DNA of 64,000 nucleotides, from assembly GCF_030504955.1 (NCBI RefSeq), contig NZ_JAUKTR010000003.1:372001-436000 (forward strand), written 5' to 3'. This DNA is from Peiella sedimenti. GTDB taxonomy: Bacteria; Pseudomonadota; Alphaproteobacteria; Caulobacterales; Caulobacteraceae. Below are positions 43,691 through 50,549 of this stretch, one piece after another. The notes beneath the pieces are model-generated. The model searched no databases. It saw nothing but the letters and a program-made list of their open reading frames with translations, and was not told the DNA's origin. The translations under genes were made by a program, and so were the position numbers. How positions within the stretch are numbered: the stretch's first letter is position 1; every line of letters begins with the position of its first letter.

Positions 43691-44416
43691 ATGAGCGAAA
43701 CCCCGTCAACCCCTGTCGAAAACGGCTCTGCCCTGGTCCTGTTCTCGGGCGGCCAGGATTCCGCCGTATGCCTGGCCTGGGCGCTGGAGCGGTATGGGCG
43801 CGTGGAGACCGTCGGCTTCGACTACGGCCAGAGGCACGGCGTGGAAATGGACGCGCGCCTGGCGGTCCGTGACGGTATGGCGGACCTCAAGCCGGAATGG
43901 GCGGAGCGGCTGGGGCCGGATCATGTCCTGGACCTGCGCGGCTTCGGCGCCATTGGCGAGACGGCCATGACCACGGACCGCCACATTGAGACCGACGAGC
44001 GCGGCCTGCCGACGACCTTCGTGCCGGGGCGGAACCTGATCTTCTTCACCTATGCGTCGGCCCTGGCCGACCGGCGGGGGATCGTGAACCTCGTGGGCGG
44101 CATGTGCGAGACGGACTTCTCGGGCTATCCGGACTGCCGCCGCGACACGCTGGACGCCATGGAGCGGGCGCTGCGGCTGGGACTGGCCCGCGATCTGCGG
44201 ATCGAGACGCCCCTGATGCGCCTGACCAAGGCCGAAACCTGGGCCCTGGCCCATGATTTGGGCGGCGACCCGCTGATCGATCTGGTCCTCGAGGATAGCC
44301 ATACCTGCTATCTGGGCGAGCGGGGCCGGCGTCATGCGTGGGGCTATGGGTGCGGAGCCTGCCCCGCCTGCGAGCTGCGCGCGCGCGGTTGGGCGGAATG
44401 GACGGCCCGCCGATGA
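43691..44416 (+). CDS. queC: 7-cyano-7-deazaguanine synthase QueC
   Basis: QueC converts 7-carboxy-7-deazaguanine to preQ0 in queuosine synthesis. The 241-residue product has the PP-loop [12 protein letters not shown] (about 17-28), [13 protein letters not shown], and the zinc-binding Cys set in [11 protein letters not shown] with HTCYLG. ATG 43691 is chosen. It begins a queC-queE-queD operon; the stop overlaps queE as ATGA. Confidence 0.96.
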   Translation: MSETPSTPVENGSALVLFSGGQDSAVCLAWALERYGRVETVGFDYGQRHGVEMDARLAVRDGMADLKPEWAERLGPDHVLDLRGFGAIGETAMTTDRHIETDERGLPTTFVPGRNLIFFTYASALADRRGIVNLVGGMCETDFSGYPDCRRDTLDAMERALRLGLARDLRIETPLMRLTKAETWALAHDLGGDPLIDLVLEDSHTCYLGERGRRHAWGYGCGACPACELRARGWAEWTARR

Positions 44417-45045
44417 CCTATGCGGTGAAAGAGCTGTTCCTGACCGTTCAGGGCGAAGGCGGCCAGGCCGGGCGCGTGGCGGTGTTCCTGCGCTTTTCGG
44501 GCTGCAATCTATGGAGCGGTCGCGAGCAGGACCGGGCGAGTGCGGCTTGTGACTTCTGCGACACGGATTTCGTCGGCGTCGACGGGGAGGGGGGCGGCAA
44601 GTTCGGTTCGGCCGATGAGTTGGCCGACGCGGCGGCGGCCCTCTGGAAGGGCGGGAAGTCCGAGCGGCTGGTGGTCTGCACCGGCGGCGAGCCTCTGTTG
44701 CAGCTCGATCCACCTCTGATCACGGCGCTCAAGGCGCGCGGGTTCTCCATCGCGGTCGAGACCAACGGCACCATCGCGGCGCCGGAAGGCGTCGACTGGA
44801 TCTGTGTCAGTCCCAAGGGCCGGAACCGCGTCGTGCAGACCCGGGGTCAGGAGCTGAAGCTGGTCTTCCCCCAGGCCGGCGTCGACCCCGCAGCCTTCGA
44901 AGGTCTCGCCTTCGAACGGTTCTGGCTGCAGCCCATGGACGGTCCGGCGCGTGAGGCGAACACCGCCGCCGCCGTCGCCTACTGCCTCGCCCATCCACGC
45001 TGGCGCCTCAGCGTCCAGACCCACAAGTACATCGGCGTGAAATGA
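44413..45045 (+). CDS. queE: 7-carboxy-7-deazaguanine synthase QueE (radical SAM)
   Basis: QueE is a radical SAM enzyme that contracts the pterin ring to 7-carboxy-7-deazaguanine. The 210-residue product has the cluster motif [20 protein letters not shown] followed by CDTDF; the long spacing between the first Cys and the CxxC is the usual alphaproteobacterial form. It also has [10 protein letters not shown] and a conserved ETNGT. Start ATG 44413 lies in the ATGA overlap; an ATG at 44398 is also in frame. The stop overlaps queD. Confidence 0.94.
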   Translation: MTYAVKELFLTVQGEGGQAGRVAVFLRFSGCNLWSGREQDRASAACDFCDTDFVGVDGEGGGKFGSADELADAAAALWKGGKSERLVVCTGGEPLLQLDPPLITALKARGFSIAVETNGTIAAPEGVDWICVSPKGRNRVVQTRGQELKLVFPQAGVDPAAFEGLAFERFWLQPMDGPAREANTAAAVAYCLAHPRWRLSVQTHKYIGVK

Positions 45046-45413
45046 CCCCACGTTTCGAGATCACCAAGGCGGCCACCTTTGATGCGGCCCACCACTTTCC
45101 CACGGAGCCCGAGGGAAGCCCCTACCGCGGGTTGCACGGCCATTCCTTCATGGTCGAGGCCACGGTGCGGGGCGAGGCGCTGGACGAGGCGCACGGCTGG
45201 GTCGCCGATCTGGGCGCGCTGGAGGCGGCGCTGAAGGCGGCGGCGGCCGAACTGGATCACGGTCTGCTCAACGAAAAGCCGGGCCTGGAGCTTCCCAGCC
45301 TGGAGCACCTGTGCCTGTGGTTCGCCCGCCGTTTGCGCCCGGAATGGCCCGGCCTATGCCGCGTGGCGGTTTCCCGTCCGACCATCCACGAGCGCTGCGT
45401 GGTCGATCTCTGA
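45042..45413 (+). CDS. queD: 6-carboxytetrahydropterin synthase QueD
   Basis: QueD makes 6-carboxytetrahydropterin from dihydroneopterin triphosphate, the first pathway-specific step. The 123-residue product has the zinc His set in AHHFPTEPEGSPYRGLHGHS, the acid LDHGLLNEKPGLE, and a C-terminal ...TIHERCVVDL. The three que genes together supply preQ0. It is 4 bases from the convergent sppA stop. Confidence 0.95.
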   Translation: MTPRFEITKAATFDAAHHFPTEPEGSPYRGLHGHSFMVEATVRGEALDEAHGWVADLGALEAALKAAAAELDHGLLNEKPGLELPSLEHLCLWFARRLRPEWPGLCRVAVSRPTIHERCVVDL

Positions 45414-45417
45414 GGCG

Positions 45418-47181
45418 TTAGCCTACGCCGCGTCCAGCGAGCACCATGGCGCGGCCTTGGGACGTCTGGGCGTCGCGGATCTGGGCCAGCGCGGCTCGTG
45501 CTTCCGGGTCGGACAGCACCGCTCCCAGCGCCATCAGGCCGCGCAAGGAAGTGGAGGCGCCGCCGAGCGCCTGGAACAGGCCGCCGAACGGGCCCAGGTC
45601 ACGCTCGTAGCGCTTCACCCGAACGTCCGCCGCGTCGCCCAGATTTGCCAGAGCTGCGGCTCGCGCCACGGCCTCGTGATAGCCGCCCAGATGGTCGACC
45701 AGGCCCAGCTCTCGGGCCTGAGCGCCCGTCCAGACCCTGCCGCGGGCGATTTCGCGCACCCGCTCGGGCGGCAGGTCGCGACCGCGCGCTACCCGCGTGA
45801 TGAAGTCCGCGTAAACCTGGTCCACCTGTTGGGCGAGCACCGCGCGATCCTGAGCGTCGAAGCCCTCGCCGGCGTCATAGGCGTCGGCGTAGGCGCCGCC
45901 CACGGCCAGGCCGCGAACGTCGACGCCGAAACGGGCCAGCGCATCGCCCAGGGCCATCTTGCCCGAGTAAACGCCGATCGAGCCGGTCAGGGTGGTGGGC
46001 TGGGCCACGATCTCGTCGGCCTCCGAGGCGATCCAGTAGCCGCCTGAGGCCCCATAGGCCCCCATGCTGACCACCACCGGCTTGCCGGCCGCGCGTACGG
46101 CGCGCACCGCCGCCAGGATTTGCTCGGACGCCACGGGTGAGCCGCCCGGCGAGGACACACGGAAGACCACCGCCTTCACATCGTCATCCTCGGCGGCCCG
46201 GTACAGCTGTTCGGCCACGTCGTCCGAGTAGATGCCGTCGCCCGAGCCGAACAGGTCGATCGTCCCATAGCCGGTCATGATCGAGCCTTCGCCTTCGACC
46301 AGGGCGATGGACCCGCCGCCGCCAGGCACATGGGCGCGGACATACTCGCCGAAGTCCACCAGGCGGGAGCCCCGTCCGGCGCGTTCCAGAATGGCGTCGC
46401 GCGCCTGCTCCATCTCGCCCACGTGATCGATCAGCCCAAGCTGGCGGGCGCGCTCGGCCGGATAGGGACCCTGCTCCAGCGTGGCGCGCAGCTGGTCGGG
46501 CGTACGACGCCGCTCCTGGGCGGCTTTGCCAACCGCCGCCTCATAGATGGCGTTCATCCACGACAGCGTCGCCTCGCGGTGGGCGGGCGTATAGTCGCTC
46601 TGGGTGAAGGCGTTGACGGCGTTCTTGAATTCCTCGCGCTGCTCGAACTGGGCGTTGACGCCGTAGCGGTCGAAGGCCCGGCCCAGGAATATTTCCTCGG
46701 TGGCCAGACCCACCGCTTCGAGCGTGGCGTTAGACTGCATCCACAGGTCGCCGCTGGAGGCGCCCAGCATATAGGTCGAGACCGCCGCGCCAGAGGCCAT
46801 CACGCCCTGGCTGTGGGCCACGATCGGCTTGCCGGCGGCGCGGAAACGACGGAAGGCGTGGCGCAGCTCGTCGGCGGCGGCGGGGGTCATCCCGCCTTCG
46901 GGCAGGCGCACGAACAGGCCCTTGATCTGGCTGTCCTCCTCGGCCCGGTCCAGCGCCTCGACCACGTCCATGACCGAGACGGCGCCGCCCAGGGCGGCGA
47001 AGGGATTAGCGGGCGTCTGGTCGGTCAGCCCCTGCCGCAAATCCAACTCGAGGACGGCGCGGCCGGGGACGCTGGGCTGGGCGCTGCCGATGGCGCTGAC
47101 GATCAGCAGCACGGGCAGCCCCACGAAGAACAGCATCATGCCGGCGAAGACGCCGGCCAGGGTCAGGAAGAACTGCTTCAT
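45418..47181 (-). CDS. sppA: Signal peptide peptidase SppA, 67K type
   Basis: SppA degrades cleaved signal peptides at the inner membrane. The 587-residue product has an N-terminal anchor (about 5-32) and two Clp-like serine-peptidase repeats, as in the long enterobacterial form. The catalytic Lys is likely Lys186 (REEFKNAVNAF) in the first repeat and the Ser is Ser379 (GAYGASGGYW) in the second. ATG 47181 is preferred to a frame start at 47226. It is monocistronic. Confidence 0.94.
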   Translation of the reverse strand: MKQFFLTLAGVFAGMMLFFVGLPVLLIVSAIGSAQPSVPGRAVLELDLRQGLTDQTPANPFAALGGAVSVMDVVEALDRAEEDSQIKGLFVRLPEGGMTPAAADELRHAFRRFRAAGKPIVAHSQGVMASGAAVSTYMLGASSGDLWMQSNATLEAVGLATEEIFLGRAFDRYGVNAQFEQREEFKNAVNAFTQSDYTPAHREATLSWMNAIYEAAVGKAAQERRRTPDQLRATLEQGPYPAERARQLGLIDHVGEMEQARDAILERAGRGSRLVDFGEYVRAHVPGGGGSIALVEGEGSIMTGYGTIDLFGSGDGIYSDDVAEQLYRAAEDDDVKAVVFRVSSPGGSPVASEQILAAVRAVRAAGKPVVVSMGAYGASGGYWIASEADEIVAQPTTLTGSIGVYSGKMALGDALARFGVDVRGLAVGGAYADAYDAGEGFDAQDRAVLAQQVDQVYADFITRVARGRDLPPERVREIARGRVWTGAQARELGLVDHLGGYHEAVARAAALANLGDAADVRVKRYERDLGPFGGLFQALGGASTSLRGLMALGAVLSDPEARAALAQIRDAQTSQGRAMVLAGRGVG

Positions 47182-47372
47182 CGGGCATCCCCACAGAACG
47201 CGGCGTCCGCCGCGTGACCGACACACTCAAGCGCTATAGCTGGGAGAGATAAGCGTCAAATGAAGACCCCTTAACAGACGAACCCTCATTTCCTCGTCAT
47301 GCTGCATTTGCGAAACGCAGGCGCGAAAGCTATATCGAGGCCCTGATCGGGCGCCGGCGGAAAGGAGCCGAG

Positions 47373-47723
47373 ATGCTTCTGACCCTGATGAAGGCCAAGC
47401 TGCACCGCGCCACGGTGACGCGCGCCGACCTTCACTACGAAGGCTCGGTCTCCATCGACAGCGAGCTGATGGCCGCTGCGGGCATCCTGCCGAACGAACA
47501 GGTGGATGTGCTGAACATCAACACCGGCGGGCGCTTCACCACCTACGCCATCGTGGCGGAAGCCGGGTCCAAGACGATCGGGATCAACGGCGCCGCAGCG
47601 CGCCTGGCCCAGCCAGGCGACAAGGTGATCATCGTGGCCTACGCCCAGATGAGCCCGGAGGAAGCCGCCGCCCACCACCCCACGGTGGTGCTGCTGGACG
47701 ACGGCAACCGGCCCAAGGCCTGA
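47373..47723 (+). CDS. panD: Aspartate 1-decarboxylase (PanD)
   Basis: PanD makes beta-alanine for pantothenate synthesis; it is cleaved after Gly to generate a pyruvoyl group at Ser. The 116-residue product has [20 protein letters not shown], where GS is the self-cleavage site, then [20 protein letters not shown] and [19 protein letters not shown]. Length is slightly less than usual but complete. GGAGCCGAG lies before the ATG. Confidence 0.96.
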   Translation: MLLTLMKAKLHRATVTRADLHYEGSVSIDSELMAAAGILPNEQVDVLNINTGGRFTTYAIVAEAGSKTIGINGAAARLAQPGDKVIIVAYAQMSPEEAAAHHPTVVLLDDGNRPKA

Positions 47724-47729
47724 CCCGCG

Positions 47730-48500
47730 CTACTGCGGCAGGTCGTAAACGCCCTCGATATTGATGCGAACCTGCAGCTCGCCCGGCGCGACGGGCGTGT
47801 TGTCCGCCGCCACGTTGGCCACGGCCTCCATGCGGTACATGGGCATGGGCGGCGTCGGCGTATAGCTGACGCCTTCGCTCAGGGTGCGCAGCGCGCCCAG
47901 CGGCCGGCCCAGGGCCTGGGCATAGAGCTGCGCCTTGGCTTGCAGCGCACGCACGGCGGCGACCCGGGCCTGGTCCTCGGCCGCCTGGCGGTTGTCGAGA
48001 CCGAAGCTGATGCCGTTGATCTGGTTGGCGCCGGAGGCGACCACGGCGTCGGCCACCTGGCCCACGCGGGCCAGGTCGCGCACGATCACCGTCACCGTGT
48101 TGGAGGCCTGATAGCCGCGCAGCAGCGGCGGCTGGTTCTCACGATAATCGTACACGGGGTTGAGGTTCAGGCCCGAGGTCTGGATGTCGCGCTCGGCCAC
48201 GCCGCGCTGGCGCAGGGCCGCGATGACGCGGTTCATGCGGGCCCGATTGTCGGCCATCGCCTGTTCGGCGGTGGGGGCCTCGGTCTGGACGCCGGTCATG
48301 ATGGTGGCCATGTCGGGGGCCACCCGCACCTCGCCGTGGGCGGCCAGATGCAGGCTGGGCGCGTGATGCATGGCGTGCATGGGCGCCGAGCCCATGGTCT
48401 GGGCCAGGGCGGACGGCGCGGCGGCGGCGGCGCAGGCCAGCGCCAGGGCGCCGGCGGCCAAGATCGAGCAACGGGGGGTCGAGCGAAGCAGGGATTTCAT
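47730..48500 (-). CDS. SIMPL domain protein (second copy)
   Basis: The 256-residue protein has a signal peptide (about 1-33, cleavage near ALA-QTM) followed by a Met/His-rich stretch (TMGSAPMHAMHHAPSLH). The SIMPL domain follows with LAAHGEVRVAPDMATIMTGV, NRARMNRVIAALRQRGVAER and DIQTSGLNLNPVYDYRENQP. The His/Met segment could bind metal (inference). It is a distant relative of the SIMPL protein at 8579-9337. ATG 48500 is chosen. Confidence 0.86.
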   Translation of the reverse strand: MKSLLRSTPRCSILAAGALALACAAAAAPSALAQTMGSAPMHAMHHAPSLHLAAHGEVRVAPDMATIMTGVQTEAPTAEQAMADNRARMNRVIAALRQRGVAERDIQTSGLNLNPVYDYRENQPPLLRGYQASNTVTVIVRDLARVGQVADAVVASGANQINGISFGLDNRQAAEDQARVAAVRALQAKAQLYAQALGRPLGALRTLSEGVSYTPTPPMPMYRMEAVANVAADNTPVAPGELQVRINIEGVYDLPQ

Positions 48501-48657
48501 GGGGTCTCTCCTGGATCCATGGCCGGTCATCTACACGGCCGCTAGGGCGGAACCTTGGCCATTAGCGTCTGAACGGCTCGGGTGTTCCAACCGGCAGCCG
48601 ACGTTCATCCTTTGACGGGCGCGGCGGCTCGCGATAGCTGGAAAGCATCCCCCGCGG

Positions 48658-48733
48658 GGGCCCGTAGCTCAATGGTTAGAGCCGACCGCTCATAACGGTC
48701 TGGTTGGGGGTTCGAGTCCCTCCGGGCCTACCA
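48658..48733 (+). tRNA. tRNA with CAT anticodon, probably tRNA-Ile2
   Basis: The 76-base cloverleaf has acceptor GGGCCCG/CGGGCCT, anticodon stem GACCG/CGGTC with loop CTCATAA (anticodon CAT), T arm GGGGG-TTCGAGT-CCCTC, discriminator A and encoded CCA. Pairs C4-G69 and C5-G68 match the TilS identity elements of lysidine-modified tRNA-Ile2 rather than elongator tRNA-Met. Isoacceptor identity cannot be proven from sequence alone. Confidence 0.9.
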
Positions 48734-48870
48734 CGGCCGCCAAGCTCGGCGACGGGATCGCAGTCACAACAGGGCGAATCATTTCACCTTTCGCCTGTTT
48801 GGCGAAAAATTGAACTTTCTAAGGCCCTTAACTACGAAAGTGTGCGCGGCGTCCCCCAAGTTGGGGATGC

Positions 48871-48885
48871 TTAACAAAGTCCTAA
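48871..48885. promoter_or_regulatory. Near-consensus CtrA-like box before pilus cluster 2
   Basis: TTAA-CAAAGTC-CTAA, followed by C, fits the CtrA box with one mismatch. It is about 290 bases before the pilin ATG, beside the CCCCAAGTTGGGG dyad. Cell-cycle control of the pili is conceivable but not shown. Confidence 0.3.
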
Positions 48886-49008
48886 CGCTCATCTTGCGGC
48901 CATCGGACGACGCAAGCGTAGGGGAGCGCTAGAAGACCAAAGTCCAAATCGACCGAACGCCGAAAGGCGCGGGCTCTGGGCGTCCTAACCTTCCAGTCCA
49001 AAGAGATT

Positions 49009-49040
49009 GGCCCAGCGCACCCTTGGGGATGCGCTGGGCC
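49009..49040 (+). promoter_or_regulatory. Long stem-loop in the pilin 2 leader
   Basis: GGCCCAGCGCA (49009-49019) pairs perfectly with TGCGCTGGGCC (49030-49040); further C-G pairs can form inside the 10-base loop. No T-tract follows, so it is more likely an mRNA-stability or regulatory element than a terminator. Confidence 0.5.
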
Positions 49041-49119
49041 TCAAAGCTCCGCGCGGCGGCTGCAACCGTCCGCGGGGAAAACCAAGGGGCGATCGACGTG
49101 ATCGCTGACCTTCCACCAG

Positions 49120-49137
49120 GCCCCTTAGCCAAGGGGC
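49120..49137 (+). promoter_or_regulatory. Stem-loop just upstream of pilin 2 start
   Basis: GCCCCTT-AGCC-AAGGGGC has perfect 7-base arms, 20 bases before the ATG and 7 bases before the AAGGA ribosome-binding site. A second AAGGGGC at 49084 could pair with the same arm, giving an alternative fold. Confidence 0.4.
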
Positions 49138-49157
49138 ATAATGCAAGGACTTCGATC

Positions 49158-49721
49158 ATGAAGAAAGTGCTTATCGCTTCCGCTACCGCCATCGCGCTCG
49201 CCGCGACCGCCGGCGCCGCTTCGGCTCAAAACCTGACCGTCAACCTGACGGGCAACGTCGCCACCGTCTGCGGCGCCTACAACAGCGGCGCCACCGGCGG
49301 CGTCCTGAACCTGGACTTCGGCCAGCTGGCCAACACCGACGCCACGGCGCAGGTGCCGCTGGGCGGCTTCAACGCCACCTACATCTGCAACTCGGCCGCC
49401 GGCATGACCCGCACCATCAGCTCCGCCAACGGCGGCTATCTGTGGCGCACGGGCACCTCGGGCGGCGCGGCCAACCAGGTCCGCTACACCATCCAGCACG
49501 GCGGCGGCTCGGGCCTGAACTTCGCCGAGTCCACCCTGTTCACGCCGATCGTGACCGTCCGTCCGGGCTCCGTGGCCCTGATGAACGGCCAGGGCGGCAC
49601 CGTGACGCTGCGCGCCGACGGCGTCCGCATCCCGTCGCCGGCCAACTCGTCGTTCACGACCACCAACGTGTTCGCGGGCGACTACACCGACGTGATGACC
49701 ATCGCGGTCGTCGCCAACTAA
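49158..49721 (+). CDS. Chaperone-usher pilin subunit, cluster 2 (SCPU-like)
   Basis: The 187-residue protein has a signal peptide (about 1-23, cleavage near ASA-QNL). The mature part has two cysteines (TVCGAY, YICNSA), probably one disulfide, a Gly/Ser/Thr-rich beta composition and the terminal strand AGDYTDVMTIAVV. This matches the spore-coat-U-type pilins of archaic chaperone-usher systems. It is the first gene of cluster 2, separated from the chaperone by a TTCG hairpin, and is the likely major subunit. It is shorter and simpler than the cluster 1 pilin. Confidence 0.8.
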   Translation: MKKVLIASATAIALAATAGAASAQNLTVNLTGNVATVCGAYNSGATGGVLNLDFGQLANTDATAQVPLGGFNATYICNSAAGMTRTISSANGGYLWRTGTSGGAANQVRYTIQHGGGSGLNFAESTLFTPIVTVRPGSVALMNGQGGTVTLRADGVRIPSPANSSFTTTNVFAGDYTDVMTIAVVAN

Positions 49722-49742
49722 CGTTTCTCCCCCCGAGAAGCG

Positions 49743-49770
49743 CCGGCGGGCGGCTTCGGCCGCTCGCCGG
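49743..49770 (+). terminator. UUCG hairpin between pilin 2 and chaperone
   Basis: A 12-base-pair stem (49743-49754 with 49759-49770, one G-U) closes a TTCG tetraloop, a very stable RNA fold. It is 22 bases past the pilin stop. There is no T-tract, so it probably stabilises the pilin mRNA or limits read-through or processing rather than being a classic terminator. Confidence 0.55.
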
Positions 49771-49816
49771 AATCTCGTTCCGCGCACTGGGCGCAGCGTC
49801 CCACAGGTTCAGTCAG

Positions 49817-50539
49817 ATGTTCAGCCCGCTTCGCAGCCTGCGCGCCCTGGGCGCCGCCCTGATCCTGGCCGGATCGGTCGCCGCGACCGCCCTCCAAGCG
49901 CACGAAGTCTCGCCCATGCGGGTCTTCCTGCAGCCGCAGAACGGCCAGACCTCGGCTGTCGTCACCGTGTCGAACAGCCGGACGACGCCCTTACCCTTTG
50001 AGATTCGCGTTCTCCGGCGCGACGTGGCGCCGGACGGCAGCCAGACGTTCACCCCCGCCGAGGATCAGTTCACCGTCTTCCCGCCGCAGGCCCTGGTGCA
50101 GCCGCAGCAGAGCCAGGCCGTGCGCTTCCAGTACATCGGCGATCCCGCGCTGGCGCAGAGCGCCTCCTACGTGCTTCAGGTCAAGGAAGTGCCGGTCATC
50201 CCCGACGGCTTCAGCGGCATCATCACCGTCTATGACTTCGGCGTGGCGGTCTACGTCCAGGCCCAGGGCGCCCAGGCGGACCTGGCCGTTCACAACGCGC
50301 GCCGCGACGGCGACTCCATCACCTTCGAAGTTGAGAACAGCGGCCGCGACTACGGCTTCCTGGCGCAGAGGACGCTGACGGTTGCCGCCGGTGGTCAACG
50401 CCGCGAGATCGCGGCAGAGGATCTGGCGGCGGCCATCGAGAACCCGATCGTTCCTCCCCTGTCGACCCGCCTGTTCACGATCCCCGCGGGCGAACTGCCG
50501 CAAGGGCCGGTAACCGTCGATCTCGGCCCGGCGCAGTAG
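49817..50539 (+). CDS. Pilus periplasmic chaperone, cluster 2
   Basis: The 240-residue product has a signal peptide (about 1-30, ending LQA-HEV) and two immunoglobulin-like domains. The first has VSPMRVFLQPQNGQTSAVVT, SNSRTTPLPFEIRVLRRDV, and the F1/G1 segment FPPQALVQPQQSQAVRFQYI. The second has FEVENSGRDYGFLAQRTL. ATG 49817 is chosen; a longer frame upstream runs through the pilin in another frame. Eleven bases separate it from the usher. Confidence 0.88.
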   Translation: MFSPLRSLRALGAALILAGSVAATALQAHEVSPMRVFLQPQNGQTSAVVTVSNSRTTPLPFEIRVLRRDVAPDGSQTFTPAEDQFTVFPPQALVQPQQSQAVRFQYIGDPALAQSASYVLQVKEVPVIPDGFSGIITVYDFGVAVYVQAQGAQADLAVHNARRDGDSITFEVENSGRDYGFLAQRTLTVAAGGQRREIAAEDLAAAIENPIVPPLSTRLFTIPAGELPQGPVTVDLGPAQ

Positions 50540-50549
50540 GCCGACCAGC

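Larger units (their letters stand above)
48734..49157. other. Intergenic/leader region of pilus cluster 2
   Basis: No gene was supported in these 424 bases. It contains an AT-richer block (about 48780-48840), a dyad CCCCAA-G-TTGGGG (48854-48866), a near-CtrA box, and two strong leader hairpins before the pilin. An 87-codon minus frame at 48929-49192 lacks coding character. Promoter and leader of the pilin are expected here. Confidence 0.5.

Noticed and set aside
48929-49192. An 87-codon minus-strand frame in the pilin 2 leader
   Set aside because: It runs through the strong leader hairpins and into the pilin signal peptide; no family resemblance.
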